A DNA stretch of 64,000 nucleotides from Aliigemmobacter aestuarii (GTDB lineage Bacteria; Pseudomonadota; Alphaproteobacteria; Rhodobacterales; Rhodobacteraceae): NCBI RefSeq assembly GCF_004799285.1, contig NZ_SSND01000001.1, positions 868,001-932,000 of the forward strand, given 5' to 3'. Below, one piece after another: positions 15,781-26,761 of the stretch. A program made the position numbers and the translations under genes. Each line of letters begins with the position of its first letter. Positions within the stretch are counted from its first letter, which is position 1. Below the pieces are notes generated by a model. It did not search any database. It worked only from the letters and a program-made list of their open reading frames with translations, and was not told where the DNA came from.

Positions 15781-16695
15781 TCAACCGCTGCTTGGCACCA
15801 TCAGCCAGGGAACCTCATGCACCGACGGCTGGCCATTATACATGATCAACTGGCGCGTGCCGGTGCCGTCCGGTTTTGTCAGGGTTGCCTGCCGGAAGGT
15901 TTCGGTCGTGCCTTGCGGGCCGACGGGGCGCCCCTTCTGATCGGTCGATGTGCGTGTGACGCTGACCCGGACATCGAAGGTGCGGTCGTGAAGGGGCGTG
16001 GGGCCATCGGTCGAGTAGCGCGTGATCGTCCTGACAAAGACCGCGTCGCGCCCGTCACTGGTTTGCGTCACGGTGTGGACTTCGCACATCGGCGTCCCCT
16101 CGATCTCGACCGTGCCAGCCTCGGCATCCAGCACAAGGCTAACCTCATCGGCCTCGTAGACCTCAAGCTGCGCCCCCGTGGCGGCGTTGAACCGGGCCAG
16201 TTCACGGGCTTTGGCCGCATCATCCAGAGCCCCCTTCCACATGCCGGGCACAAGATCGGGCACAAGATCGGGCGCGGACTGCGCTTCGGTTGTGTCGGCT
16301 GGCGCAGCCTCGGTCGTCGAGGCACCTGTCTGACCTGCGGCCAGCAGCGCGGCCATTTCGTCGCGAACCGCCCTGTCCCATAGCAGCAGCGCGCGCGCCA
16401 GTTGTTCGGTATCGGCCCTATCGGACAGGATTCCGACAAGCCGGGCGTCAAGCAGATCATCACGTCGAATCGCCACGACCGACAAGCCGGAGATGGTCGC
16501 CATGTCCTGAACGTATCCGTCCAGGGCCAGAATGTCCGGCACCAAGACGAGGTCGCGGTTGTTCAAGAGCAGTTCGATGACCTCGCGGTCCTCGGCTGAA
16601 AGCTCGGCCGGATCGGACGCCATTGCGGAAGATGGCGCCAGATGGCACAGGCCGGCCAGCAGAAAAAGGCACAAGAAACGCTGAAGTGGGAACAT
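15781..16695 (-). CDS. Secreted protein of unknown function
   Basis: A 304-residue protein I do not recognise. It begins with a signal peptide (FLCLFLLAGLCHLAPSSAMA). A helical region follows (EDREVIELLLNNRDLVLVPD and QLARALLLWDRAVRDEMAALL), then a Thr/Ala/Pro-rich linker (about 125–145) with a DLVP-DLVP duplication caused by a 12-nt tandem repeat near 16247–16270. The C-terminal half is rich in beta-strands and Thr (TITRYSTDGPTPLHDR). No cofactor or catalytic motif is visible. It is probably periplasmic and monocistronic. Confidence 0.7.
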   Translation of the reverse strand: MFPLQRFLCLFLLAGLCHLAPSSAMASDPAELSAEDREVIELLLNNRDLVLVPDILALDGYVQDMATISGLSVVAIRRDDLLDARLVGILSDRADTEQLARALLLWDRAVRDEMAALLAAGQTGASTTEAAPADTTEAQSAPDLVPDLVPGMWKGALDDAAKARELARFNAATGAQLEVYEADEVSLVLDAEAGTVEIEGTPMCEVHTVTQTSDGRDAVFVRTITRYSTDGPTPLHDRTFDVRVSVTRTSTDQKGRPVGPQGTTETFRQATLTKPDGTGTRQLIMYNGQPSVHEVPWLMVPSSG

Positions 16696-16789
16696 CTTCG
16701 CCTCCGTATTGCTGCAACCCGGCCATTCTAGCCAGCCGCAGGGACGGAGCGTTGATTTGCATCAGGCCCGCCTGATGGCGGACAAAGAA

Positions 16790-16811
16790 AAGGGCGCCCG
16801 AAGGCGCCCTT
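16790..16811 (-). terminator. Intrinsic terminator after groESL
   Basis: Stem AAGGGCGCC (16790–16798) with GGCGCCCTT (16803–16811), with a TTCG tetraloop when read on the minus strand, followed there by TTTTCTTT. It lies 22 nt past the groEL stop. Confidence 0.85.
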
Positions 16812-16833
16812 TCCCAATCCGTGACCGGATGGA

Positions 16834-18513
<1,680 letters not shown>

Positions 18514-18542
18514 TCAGCCGCGCGGGATCGGAAAGGGCGATC

Positions 18543-18830
18543 TCAGGAGATGATCCCGAGGATGTCGCTTTCCTTCATGATCAGCAGTTCTTCGCCGTTC
18601 AGCGACACTTCGGTGCCCGACCACTTGCCGAACAGAACGCGGTCACCCGCCTTCACCGACATCGCGATCAGTTCGCCCGAATCCTTGCGCGCGCCTTCGC
18701 CGCAGGCCACCACTTCGCCCTCGGCGGGCTTTTCCTTGGCGGTGTCGGGGATGATCAGGCCGCCCTTGGTCTTTTCGTCGCTCTGGACGCGACGGACCAG
18801 CACACGGTCATGCAGCGGTTTGAAAGCCAT
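18543..18830 (-). CDS. groES: Co-chaperonin GroES (10 kDa)
   Basis: A 95-residue GroES, starting [15 protein letters not shown]. The mobile loop is [20 protein letters not shown] and the C-terminus ESDILGIIS. It forms the heptameric lid of the GroEL chamber. I take the ATG at 18830; the frame to 18878 would overlap the CIRCE element. It is the first gene of the groESL operon. Confidence 0.99.
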   Translation of the reverse strand: MAFKPLHDRVLVRRVQSDEKTKGGLIIPDTAKEKPAEGEVVACGEGARKDSGELIAMSVKAGDRVLFGKWSGTEVSLNGEELLIMKESDILGIIS

Positions 18831-18867
18831 CTGGTAACACTCCCATGGGTATCCAGGTTGAATTCTG

Positions 18868-18894
18868 TTATCACTCACAGGGTGCGAGTGCTAA
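18868..18894 (-). promoter_or_regulatory. CIRCE element (HrcA operator) before groESL
   Basis: Read on the minus strand it is TTAGCACTC, nine bases, GAGTGATAA, against the CIRCE consensus TTAGCACTC-N9-GAGTGCTAA: one mismatch. It lies 38 nt upstream of groES. A TTGACA at 18925–18930 (minus strand) is a candidate -35 box. HrcA repression released by heat is the established mechanism; hrcA itself is not in the window. Confidence 0.9.
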
Positions 18895-19023
18895 CGGCGG
18901 AGAAGTAGGCAAACTGTCAGCGCCTGTCAACGCCCGATCTGCGAAAAAATCGGTCGTGACCGATGCCCCCTTGGCCATCCGGCCGATCCGTGCCACCTTT
19001 TCGGAAAACCGAGGTAAGGCGCG

Positions 19024-20031
19024 ATGATCCGGATCTGCCTGTCTGTCCTTCTTTCCGTTTTCCTGATGTTTTCAGGGGGTTCCGCGGTGCTGGCGCAATG
19101 CGAGGGGCGTGACCTTCTGGCCGGACTTGGCGCCGAGAAGGCGGCGGCGCTTGAGGCGGCGACCGCCGCGCAGCCCTTTGCCGCGGGGAACCTCTGGCAG
19201 GCGACGCGCGGGGATCAACGCCTGACGATTCTGGGCACCTATCACCTGGCCGATCCGCGCCACGCCGCGACAATGGACCGTGTCGCACCGATGATCGACG
19301 CCGCCGCCACCGTGCTGGTCGAGGCCGGACCCGAGGAAGAACGGCTGTTGATGAAGGCGATGGCGGAACGGCCCGACCTGCTGTTCCTGTCCGAGGGCGG
19401 TTCGCTGATCGAACGGCTTCCTGCCGAGGACTGGGCCATGATCTCGGCCGCGATGCAGGCGCGCGGCCTGCCGTCGATCATGGCCGCGCGAATGCAGCCC
19501 TGGTATCTGTCGATGATGCTGGCGATGCCGCCGTGCGCCATGGGCGAAATGACGGCGCGCAACGGGCTTGACCAGCTGGTGATGGACCGCGCCAAGGGGA
19601 ACGACACGCCGGTGCGGGCGCTGGAACCCTATGACACGATCTTCGGACTGTTCGCCACGATGAGCTTCGAGGACCAGATGGAGATGATCCGCGCCACGCT
19701 GGCCTATGATGCGCAAGGCATGGCCGAAGACATCCAGGAAACCCTTCTTCAGGCCTATTTCCGGGGCGAGGCGCGCCGGATGTGGGAATTCCTGCGGATC
19801 GAAAGCGCCACCCTGCCCGGCTATGACGCGGCCCGCGCCGATGCGGAATTCGCGCAGTTCGAAGAGGTGCTGATGAACGCCCGGAACCGGGCATGGATCC
19901 CGGTGATCGAGGCGGCGGCGGTCGAGGGGCCGGTCTTTGTCGCCTTCGGCGCGCTGCACCTTGCCGGGCGCGAGGGCGTGTTGAACCTGCTGGAACAGGC
20001 CGGCTATACGGTCGAACAGCTTCCCCTTTGA
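19024..20031 (+). CDS. TraB/GumN-family protein, secreted
   Basis: A 335-residue TraB/GumN (PF01963-type) protein. A signal peptide (CLSVLLSVFLMFSGGSAVLA) leads to a mature protein with the family's ILGTYHLADP motif near residue 75 and the closing AFGALHLAGREGVLNLLEQA with GYTVEQL. The two GxxH motifs may form a metal site, since related Tiki proteins are metal-dependent proteases. The activity of bacterial members is mostly unknown. It stands alone, 193 nt from groES on the other strand. Confidence 0.88.
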   Translation: MIRICLSVLLSVFLMFSGGSAVLAQCEGRDLLAGLGAEKAAALEAATAAQPFAAGNLWQATRGDQRLTILGTYHLADPRHAATMDRVAPMIDAAATVLVEAGPEEERLLMKAMAERPDLLFLSEGGSLIERLPAEDWAMISAAMQARGLPSIMAARMQPWYLSMMLAMPPCAMGEMTARNGLDQLVMDRAKGNDTPVRALEPYDTIFGLFATMSFEDQMEMIRATLAYDAQGMAEDIQETLLQAYFRGEARRMWEFLRIESATLPGYDAARADAEFAQFEEVLMNARNRAWIPVIEAAAVEGPVFVAFGALHLAGREGVLNLLEQAGYTVEQLPL

Positions 20032-20146
20032 CGCGGCTGTTGCTGCGGCGCAGCATTCGACGCCCGACGCCGGTCCGCCCGCGTGACATTGGCGCGCGCC
20101 TTGCCTATAAGGCGCGCCAAATCACATCTGACGAACGGACCCGACC

Positions 20147-21064
20147 ATGATCAAGGTTTTCGGCCACAAGGCCCCCGACACCGATTCCACCGGCTCGCCC
20201 ATCATCTGGGCCTGGTACCTGTCCGAAGTGCAGGGCACCCCGGCCAAGCCCGTGCTGCTGGGTGAACCCAACACCGAAGCCGCCTTCGTGCTGCGTCACT
20301 GGGGCCTCGACAAGCCCGAGATCATTTCGGACGTGACCGCCGATGACACCGTGGTGATCGTCGACACAAACAACCCGGCCGAACTGCCGCCGTCGGTCAA
20401 CGATGCCAAGATCGTCGGCATCATCGACCACCACATGCTGGTGGGCGGGATCAAGACGAAGAACCCGATCGACATCACCATCCGCCCGCTGGCCTGCACC
20501 GCCACGATCATGCACGACCTGATGGGCGATGCCCTGGCCCGCGCGCCCAAGGGCGTCAAGGGCGCCATGCTGTCCTGCATCCTTTCGGACACGCTGGAAT
20601 TCCGGTCGCCCACCACCACTGCCCATGACCGCGCCGTCGCCGAAAAGCTGGCCGCCGATCTGGGCGTCGATCTGGGCGATCTGGCGACCAAGATGTTCGA
20701 GGCGAAATCCGATGTCTCGGCCTTTTCGGATGCCGAACTGCTGCGGATGGATTCCAAGGAATACAACGTCGCCGGCAAGGAACTGCGCGTCAGCGTTCTG
20801 GAAACCACCGCGCCCAAGCTGATCCTTGACCGGAAAGACAGCCTGATGGCCTCGATGGTCGAAGTGGCGAAAGAGGACGGCGCCGACCAGGTGCTGCTGT
20901 TCGTCGTCGACATCCTGAAGGAAGAAGCCACCCTTCTGGTGCCGAACGATCTGGTTCGCCAGATGGCCGAAGCCTCGTTCGGGGCGAAGGCCACGGGCGA
21001 CACGGTTGTCCTGCCCGGCATCATGAGCCGCAAGAAGCAGATCATCCCGGCGCTGAAGCTCTGA
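20147..21064 (+). CDS. ppaC: Manganese-dependent inorganic pyrophosphatase (family II)
   Basis: A 305-residue DHH-superfamily enzyme that hydrolyses pyrophosphate to phosphate, drawing biosynthetic reactions forward. Diagnostic motifs are FGHKAPDTDST (metal ligands), VIVDTNN, the DHH-type IDHHMLVGG, and the DHHA2 C-terminal signature SRKKQIIPAL. No regulatory CBS domains are present. Length fits the short family II form. A terminator follows 31 nt after the stop. Confidence 0.97.
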   Translation: MIKVFGHKAPDTDSTGSPIIWAWYLSEVQGTPAKPVLLGEPNTEAAFVLRHWGLDKPEIISDVTADDTVVIVDTNNPAELPPSVNDAKIVGIIDHHMLVGGIKTKNPIDITIRPLACTATIMHDLMGDALARAPKGVKGAMLSCILSDTLEFRSPTTTAHDRAVAEKLAADLGVDLGDLATKMFEAKSDVSAFSDAELLRMDSKEYNVAGKELRVSVLETTAPKLILDRKDSLMASMVEVAKEDGADQVLLFVVDILKEEATLLVPNDLVRQMAEASFGAKATGDTVVLPGIMSRKKQIIPALKL

Positions 21065-21094
21065 TCCCGCGCGGATCGGTCCGGATCATTCAGG

Positions 21095-21124
21095 AAGGGC
21101 CGGGGCATTCCCCGGCCCTTTTTC
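21095..21124 (+). terminator. Intrinsic terminator after ppaC
   Basis: An 11-bp perfect stem, AAGGGCCGGGG (21095–21105) with CCCCGGCCCTT (21110–21120), CATT loop, followed by a T run. Confidence 0.9.
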
Positions 21125-21217
21125 GTGGAACCCGGCCACGCGGCCCGTCGTTTCGACCCTATGGCCCGCCCGCGCCCTGCGGTATGAAGGGCCGCAACAT
21201 CAGGAAGGACGACCACC

Positions 21218-22108
21218 ATGACCCAGATCATCGCCTCGCTCGCCTCGATCCAGGGCCGTTACCGCGCGGTGCTGTGCGATCTCTGGGGTTGCCTGCACAA
21301 CGGCGTTGCGGCCTTCCCCGAGGCCGTCGCGGCCCTCAGGGGCTTTCGTGCGACGGGCGGCAAGGTGATCCTTCTGACCAACGCGCCACGCCCCAAGCCG
21401 CCGGTGGTGGCGCAGCTTGACCGGCTGGGCGTGCCGCGCGACGCCTGGGACGAGGTGGTGACATCGGGCGATGCGGCGCAATACGCGCTTCTGACCGGGG
21501 CAGTGGGGCGCCGGGTCTATCACCTTGGCCCCGAAAAGGACCTGACGTTCTTCACCGAATTCGCCGATGACCTTCAGGCGATCCGCGCCAGTGAACCGCC
21601 GATCGACCGCGTGCCGCTGGACCAGGCCGAAGGCATCGTCTGCACCGGGCTGTTCGACGACCTGACCGAAACACCCGACGATTACCGCGCGACACTGCTT
21701 TTCGCCAAGACCAAGGGGCTGAAGATGCTCTGCGCAAACCCCGACATCATGGTCGATCTGGGGGAAAAGCGCATCTTCTGTGCCGGCGCCCTTGCACAGG
21801 CCTATGAAGAGATGGGGGGCGAGGCGCTGTATTTCGGCAAGCCGCATCCGCCGATCTACGATCTGGCCCGGCGCCGTCTGGCCGCGATGGCGGGCGTGCT
21901 GCCCGATGACGAGATCCTGTGCATCGGCGATGGCATCGGCACCGACATCCGCGGCGGTCAGGGCGAAGGGCTGGATACGCTGTTCGTGACCGGCGGGCTG
22001 GCCGCGGGCCTTTTCGGGCCCGATGCGCCCCCCGACGCGCAGCTGCTGGAGGCATGGCTGGCAGAACAGGGCCAGAACCCCACCTTCACCGCCCCCTCGC
22101 TGCGCTGA
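21218..22108 (+). CDS. TIGR01459-family HAD-type hydrolase
   Basis: A 296-residue HAD-IIA phosphatase-like protein. Motif I is LCDLWGCLHNG (nucleophile Asp with Trp-Gly in place of the commoner DxD follow-up), motif II LLTNAPRPK, and motif IV GDGIGTDIRGG with FGKPHPPIYDLARRR before it. This is the subfamily found mostly in alphaproteobacteria; the substrate is not established. The second acidic residue of the DxD motif is absent here (DLW), as is usual in this subfamily. It is followed by a MaoC gene on the same strand after 119 nt. Confidence 0.88.
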   Translation: MTQIIASLASIQGRYRAVLCDLWGCLHNGVAAFPEAVAALRGFRATGGKVILLTNAPRPKPPVVAQLDRLGVPRDAWDEVVTSGDAAQYALLTGAVGRRVYHLGPEKDLTFFTEFADDLQAIRASEPPIDRVPLDQAEGIVCTGLFDDLTETPDDYRATLLFAKTKGLKMLCANPDIMVDLGEKRIFCAGALAQAYEEMGGEALYFGKPHPPIYDLARRRLAAMAGVLPDDEILCIGDGIGTDIRGGQGEGLDTLFVTGGLAAGLFGPDAPPDAQLLEAWLAEQGQNPTFTAPSLR

Positions 22109-22227
22109 TTGCCCCCGCAACAATATTGCGACTTTTGTCGCATCGGCGTTAAAAAATTACCTTCCCGATTGCGCTGCAACGCAGCATGCGCTATGCTGCA
22201 TGGCAGTATCGGCAAGGGATTCGCAGG

Positions 22228-22671
22228 ATGCTCGACAATATGCCCCGTGGCACGATCTGCATCGAAGACATTGAAATCGGCATGACACGCAGCTTGCGGA
22301 AAACCGTGACCAGCCGCGACATCGAACTGTTCGCCGAGGTATCGACCGACCGAAACCCGGTTCACCTTGACGACGATTATGCCAAGGACACGATCTTTGA
22401 AGGGCGCATCGCCCACGGGATGCTGACGGCGGGGTTGATTTCGGCCGTGATCGGCGAACAGCTTCCGGGTCATGGCACCGTCTATCTGGGCCAGAGCCTG
22501 AAATTCATGGCCCCTGTCCGCCCCGGCGACACGGTCCATGCCGAGGTCAAGGTGACGGCGATCGACCACGCGCGCCGCCGTGTCACCCTTGAAACCCACT
22601 GCGCCGTGGGTAATACGGTTGTCCTGAAGGGCGAGGCGCTGGTTCTGGCGCCCAGCCGGAAGTTCGACTGA
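22228..22671 (+). CDS. MaoC-family (R)-specific enoyl hydratase-like protein
   Basis: A 147-residue hot-dog-fold protein with the hydratase-2 motif in EVSTDRNPVHLDDDYA (catalytic Asp and His), followed by FEGRIAHGML and LGQSLKFMAPVRPGDTVHAEV. By family it hydrates trans-2-enoyl-CoA to (R)-3-hydroxyacyl-CoA, which can supply polyhydroxyalkanoate synthesis; the true substrate is unknown. I chose the ATG at 22228, with AAGGGATTCGCAGG before it; an ATG at 22240 is also possible. The frame further upstream has no support. Confidence 0.88.
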   Translation: MLDNMPRGTICIEDIEIGMTRSLRKTVTSRDIELFAEVSTDRNPVHLDDDYAKDTIFEGRIAHGMLTAGLISAVIGEQLPGHGTVYLGQSLKFMAPVRPGDTVHAEVKVTAIDHARRRVTLETHCAVGNTVVLKGEALVLAPSRKFD

Positions 22672-22717
22672 AGGCGCGGGCGCCGACGCGTTCCCGCCCG
22701 ACCAAGACCGGGGACGC

Positions 22718-23641
22718 ATGCAGGTTTACCATCACTGGCAAGGGCTGGCGGCCGATGCGCGCGGGGCATCCGTGGCCATGGGCAATTTCGATGGCGTCCA
22801 TCTTGGCCACCTGTCGGTGATTGACCGTGCCCGCGGGCGCGGCCCGCTGGGGATCATCACCTTCGAACCCCATCCGCGCCAGTATTTCGCGCCCGATGCC
22901 CCGCCCTTCCGGCTGATGAACGCGGAATCCCGCGCGAACCGCCTGGCCAAGCTTGGGGTCGAACGGCTTTACGAACTGCCCTTCGATGCGGAACTGGCGG
23001 GCCTGTCGCCCGAGGCCTTCGCGCGCGACGTGCTGGCCGGGGGCTTGGGGGTCGCGCATGTGGTGGTGGGCGCGGATTTCTGCTTTGGCAAGGGGCGCAC
23101 CGGCACGGCGGAAGACCTGCGCCGCTTCGGGCAGCGGTTCGGCTTCGATGTGACCATCGCCGATCTTGTGACCGTGGAAGGGGCCGAGATTTCATCCACC
23201 GCGATCCGGCAGGCGCTGACCGATGGCCGCCCGCGCGATGCCGCCCGGATGCTGGGCCACTGGCACCGGATCGAGGGCGCGGTGATCCACGGCGAAAAGC
23301 GCGGGCGCGAGCTGGGCTATCCGACGGCGAACATGTCGGTCGCGGGGCTGCACCTGCCCCGTCTCGGCGTCTATGCGGTCAAGGTCGATGTTCTGTCCGG
23401 GCCGCAGGCGGGCAGCTACGACGGCGCGGCAAGTCTGGGCGTGCGGCCGATGTTCGGCCAGAACACGCCCAACCTTGAAACCTTCCTCTTCGATTTCAGC
23501 GGCGATCTTTACGGCCACCACCTTTCGGTGGCCTTCATCGACTACCTGCGCCCCGAGATGAAGTTTGACGGGCTTCCCGCGCTCATCGCGCAGATGGATG
23601 CCGATTGCGCCCGCGCCCGGACAATCCTCGCCGCCGTCTGA
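22718..23641 (+). CDS. ribF: Bifunctional riboflavin kinase/FAD synthetase
   Basis: A 307-residue enzyme making FMN and FAD from riboflavin. The N-terminal adenylyltransferase has AMGNFDGVHLGHLSVI (HxGH-type) and an ISSTAIRQAL motif. The C-terminal kinase has GRELGYPTANM and SLGVRPMFGQNTPNLETFLF. Domain order and length are standard. It begins 46 nt after the MaoC gene on the same strand. No FMN riboswitch was recognised upstream. Confidence 0.97.
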   Translation: MQVYHHWQGLAADARGASVAMGNFDGVHLGHLSVIDRARGRGPLGIITFEPHPRQYFAPDAPPFRLMNAESRANRLAKLGVERLYELPFDAELAGLSPEAFARDVLAGGLGVAHVVVGADFCFGKGRTGTAEDLRRFGQRFGFDVTIADLVTVEGAEISSTAIRQALTDGRPRDAARMLGHWHRIEGAVIHGEKRGRELGYPTANMSVAGLHLPRLGVYAVKVDVLSGPQAGSYDGAASLGVRPMFGQNTPNLETFLFDFSGDLYGHHLSVAFIDYLRPEMKFDGLPALIAQMDADCARARTILAAV

Positions 23642-23739
23642 CCGGGGCCTTTCCCTTCGCACGGCTTTCCTGCGCCGGGGGGCTTTTTTTCGCCGCGCCG
23701 TCCTTTCCTTTTCGGCAGCTCCGGCGCATCTTGCCCGGC

Positions 23740-24192
23740 ATGACCAAGCTTCGCCCCCGGTTCTGGGAAACCGTCCCGCTGACCAAGATGACGCCCACCG
23801 AATGGGAGGCGTTGTGCGACGGCTGCGGCAAATGCTGCCTGAACAAGATCGAATACGAAGACACCGGCGAGGTCGATTTCACCACCGTCGCCTGTCGGCT
23901 GCTCGACGGCGAGACCTGCCGCTGCACGCAATATCCGATCCGGCATCAGTTCGTGCCCGACTGCGTCACACTGACCCACGCCAAGCTGAAGGACGTGGCC
24001 TATTGGCTGCCGCAGACCTGCGCCTACCGGCTTCTGCATTTCGGCCAGCCCTTGTACGACTGGCATCCGCTGATCTCCGGCAATCCCGAAAGCGTGCATG
24101 AGGCCGGAATGTCGATGCGGGGACGCACCGTGCCCGAGTTCGAGGTCAGCGAGGACGACTGGGATGACTATGTGATCGAAGGGGGCCTGTGA
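23740..24192 (+). CDS. YcgN/UPF0260-family cysteine-cluster protein
   Basis: A 150-residue member of the YcgN family. The conserved cysteines CDGCGKCCLNK (near residue 28) and, further on, CRLLDGETCRCTQYPIR and VPDCVTL form the CxxCxxCC-type cluster, probably binding zinc or iron. The ATG at 23740 (MTKLRPRFWETVPL) matches the family start. The function of the family is unknown. Its stop overlaps the next start (TGATG), linking it with the aldolase gene. Confidence 0.9.
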   Translation: MTKLRPRFWETVPLTKMTPTEWEALCDGCGKCCLNKIEYEDTGEVDFTTVACRLLDGETCRCTQYPIRHQFVPDCVTLTHAKLKDVAYWLPQTCAYRLLHFGQPLYDWHPLISGNPESVHEAGMSMRGRTVPEFEVSEDDWDDYVIEGGL

Positions 24193-25223
24193 TGTTCTTC
24201 GCGTCCGACAATTCGTCGCCCGTGCCGCCGCAGGTGATCGAGGCGCTGGCCGTGGCCAACGCGGGCTATGCCATGCCCTATGGGCGCGATCCCGGAATGG
24301 ACCGCGTGCGCGAGATGATTCGCGACCTGTTCGAAGCGCCCGAAGCGGCGGTCTATCTGGTCGCCACCGGCACCACCGCGAACGCACTGGCGCTGGCCAC
24401 GATGTGCCAGCCCTGGCAGACGGTCTTTTGTCACACCCATGCGCATATCGCCGAGGACGAATGCGGCGCGCCGGAATTCTACACCAACGGGGCGAAACTG
24501 GTTCTGGTGGGCGGCGATCACGGCCGGATGGACCCAACGGCCCTGCGCGAGGCGATCGACCGGACCGGCGCGGGCGGGGTGCATGGCGTGCAGCGCGGCT
24601 GCCTTTCGGTGACGAACGTGACCGAGGCGGGCACGGTGCACACGCCCGACCGGATCGCCGAACTGGCCGGAATCGCACGGGCGGCGGGGCTGCCGGTGCA
24701 TCTGGACGGCGCGCGTTTTGCCAACGCGATCGTCGCCACCGGCGCCACCCCGGCGGAAATGACATGGAGGGCCGGCGTCGATGCCGTATCCTTCGGTGGC
24801 ACCAAGAACGGGCTGATGGGCGTCGAGGCAGTCATCTTCTTCGACCCGGCCCGGGCCTGGGAATTCGAGCTGCGCCGCAAGCGTGGCGGACACCTCTTTT
24901 CAAAACACCGCTACCTTTCGGCGCAGATGGAGGCCTATCTGGCCGACGGCCTTTGGCTGCATCTGGCGCGTCAGGCCAACCTGATGGCCGCGTGGCTGGC
25001 CGAGGGGCTTTCCGCCCTGCCCGGCGTGACGCTGCGCCATCCGGTTGAGGCGAACATCCTGTTCCCCGAATGGGATGAGGGCGCCCACGCCCGGTTGCAG
25101 GCGACGGGCGCGGTCTATTACCCCTTCCCCGCCCCGCCGGGACGCGAGGCGGCGCGGCTTGTCACCTCGTGGTCGACCCGCGCGGCGGATGTGGACGGGT
25201 TTCTGGCGGCGCTACGCGGCTGA
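24192..25223 (+). CDS. ltaE: Low-specificity threonine aldolase-like PLP enzyme
   Basis: A 343-residue fold-type I PLP enzyme of the beta-eliminating lyase/threonine aldolase family, cleaving threonine or allo-threonine to glycine and acetaldehyde. Seen are FFASDNSSPVPPQVIEAL, YLVATGTTANALAL, HLDGARFANAI and the PLP lysine in VSFGGTKNGLM. I use the ATG at 24192; a GTG one codon earlier is in the same frame. It overlaps the YcgN stop. Confidence 0.92.
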   Translation: MFFASDNSSPVPPQVIEALAVANAGYAMPYGRDPGMDRVREMIRDLFEAPEAAVYLVATGTTANALALATMCQPWQTVFCHTHAHIAEDECGAPEFYTNGAKLVLVGGDHGRMDPTALREAIDRTGAGGVHGVQRGCLSVTNVTEAGTVHTPDRIAELAGIARAAGLPVHLDGARFANAIVATGATPAEMTWRAGVDAVSFGGTKNGLMGVEAVIFFDPARAWEFELRRKRGGHLFSKHRYLSAQMEAYLADGLWLHLARQANLMAAWLAEGLSALPGVTLRHPVEANILFPEWDEGAHARLQATGAVYYPFPAPPGREAARLVTSWSTRAADVDGFLAALRG

Positions 25224-25239
25224 GGCCCCACGCCGGGGG

Positions 25240-26034
25240 TCAGCTTTCGGCCAGAAGGGCCATGATCGCACGGGCCACGGGTTCGGGATGGGTGATCGGC
25301 ACCATGTGCCCCGCCCCCGGCACCACAAGCCGACGTGTATCGGGCAGGCGGCGGGCCAGTTCATCCAGGATCGCGGCCATGACCGGCGGGCTATCGGCCC
25401 CTTCGACCAGCAGAACGGGCAGACCCAGCCCCTCTGGACGCATGAACCCCAGAAGCCCCGCCGCATCGCGCAGCAGCGTATCGTCCTGCGCGGGGATCAG
25501 GTGGATGCGGTCGGTCATGTATTTGCGCAATGCGGCCGGCAGGTCATCAAACGGCACCGCCGCCCCCCAGTCGGCCAGAAAGACACGGGTGGCGCCCTCC
25601 CTGTCGCCCGAGGCCAGAAGGCAGCGCATCTCCTGCCCCTCCTGTTCGAAGACGGCCCAGCCGGGCCACCCAGCGGCCCGCGCCGCGGCAAACAGCACGG
25701 GTTCGATCAGGGTCAGGCTGCGCACCAGTTCGGGCCGTTCCAGCGCGATCCGCAGCGCGACGGTCGCGCCGAAGGAATGGCCCAGCAGATCGACCGGCGC
25801 CCCCCCGCCGATCCCTTCGGCAAGGGTCAGCGCGCAGCGCGTGGCAAGGGTGTGCAGATCGGTCTTGCCGTCCCATTCGGGCGCGCGCCCGTGGCCGGGC
25901 AAATCCCGAGCGGTGACGGTCACACCCGCCAGATGCCCCACCAGCCCCGACCACGCCCCGGAATGTGACAGCGAACAGTGCAGCGCCAGAACCGGGCGCG
26001 ACCCGCCGCAGGTCCACGCCCGGACGCCGTTCAT
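25240..26034 (-). CDS. Alpha/beta-fold hydrolase
   Basis: A 264-residue cytoplasmic hydrolase. It has LALHCSLSHSGAWSGL (oxyanion region), DLPGHGRAPEW, the nucleophile elbow LLGHSFGAT, a likely acid in VEGADSPP and a His in GAGHMVPITHPE. This catalytic triad is typical of esterases and of hydrolases in aromatic or vitamin pathways; the substrate is unknown. It starts 2 nt after the stop of the DsbA-like isomerase gene, so the two form an operon. Confidence 0.88.
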   Translation of the reverse strand: MNGVRAWTCGGSRPVLALHCSLSHSGAWSGLVGHLAGVTVTARDLPGHGRAPEWDGKTDLHTLATRCALTLAEGIGGGAPVDLLGHSFGATVALRIALERPELVRSLTLIEPVLFAAARAAGWPGWAVFEQEGQEMRCLLASGDREGATRVFLADWGAAVPFDDLPAALRKYMTDRIHLIPAQDDTLLRDAAGLLGFMRPEGLGLPVLLVEGADSPPVMAAILDELARRLPDTRRLVVPGAGHMVPITHPEPVARAIMALLAES

Positions 26035-26036
26035 CG

Positions 26037-26633
26037 TCAGATCTTGCCCGACAGATGCAGGTCAAGATCCTCCAGCCGGTCCTGGCCCCAGAACCGATCG
26101 TCGCCCACGATATAGAAGGGCGATCCAAAGACACCGCGCGCAACGGCCTCTTCCAGATTCTGAGCATAGGTTTCGGCTGCCATCAGCATCCCCCGGTCGG
26201 CGATGTCGGGGGCAAAGCCGTTCGCCGCAAGGATATCGCGGATCACGTCATCCTCGGCAATGTTGCGATTTTCGGCCCAGCAGGCGCGCAGGAAGGCATG
26301 GGTCAACGCGCCCACATCCCCCTGCCCCGACCGGGCCGCCGCGATGATCGCATAAGCGGACGGCGCGCCATTCACCGGCCAGAACATCGGCTGCGGGTTC
26401 AGCGGCAGGCCGGTCTTGGCCGACTGGCGGCGCAGTTCCTGCAAACGATAGGCCTTGCGGCTGTCATGCCGCTGCGGCAGGGGCGTGCCCCCCGTTCGGC
26501 CAAACAGCGCCCCGATGTCGAAGGGGCGGTAGGCCACCGTCGCCCCGTGCCGGGCGGCGACTTCCTCAAGCCGGGTGCCCGCAAGATAGGTGTAAGGTGA
26601 CAGCGTGGAGAAAAAGTAATCGATCTGCAGCAT
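26037..26633 (-). CDS. 2-Hydroxychromene-2-carboxylate isomerase family protein (DsbA-like)
   Basis: A 198-residue thioredoxin-fold protein of the DsbA/HCCA isomerase group: DYFFSTLSPYTYLAGTRLEE at the start with Ser in place of a CxxC, ending in GVFGSPFYIVGDDRFWGQDRL, the conserved GVFGSPfy...e..fwGqDrl motif. The known reaction is glutathione-dependent isomerisation in naphthalene degradation, but many members act on other substrates. It is the first gene of a pair with the alpha/beta hydrolase. Confidence 0.88.
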   Translation of the reverse strand: MLQIDYFFSTLSPYTYLAGTRLEEVAARHGATVAYRPFDIGALFGRTGGTPLPQRHDSRKAYRLQELRRQSAKTGLPLNPQPMFWPVNGAPSAYAIIAAARSGQGDVGALTHAFLRACWAENRNIAEDDVIRDILAANGFAPDIADRGMLMAAETYAQNLEEAVARGVFGSPFYIVGDDRFWGQDRLEDLDLHLSGKI

Positions 26634-26761
26634 TCGCGGCCCCTATCCGTTGCGCCCGGTTTGCAAGACCGTAGCCGGGTGATAAGCGGTGTCAACGTCA
26701 CGAATCCGTCATTCCGGCGCCGATCCCTGACCCATCCGGACCACTGCCAAGGACCCCGACC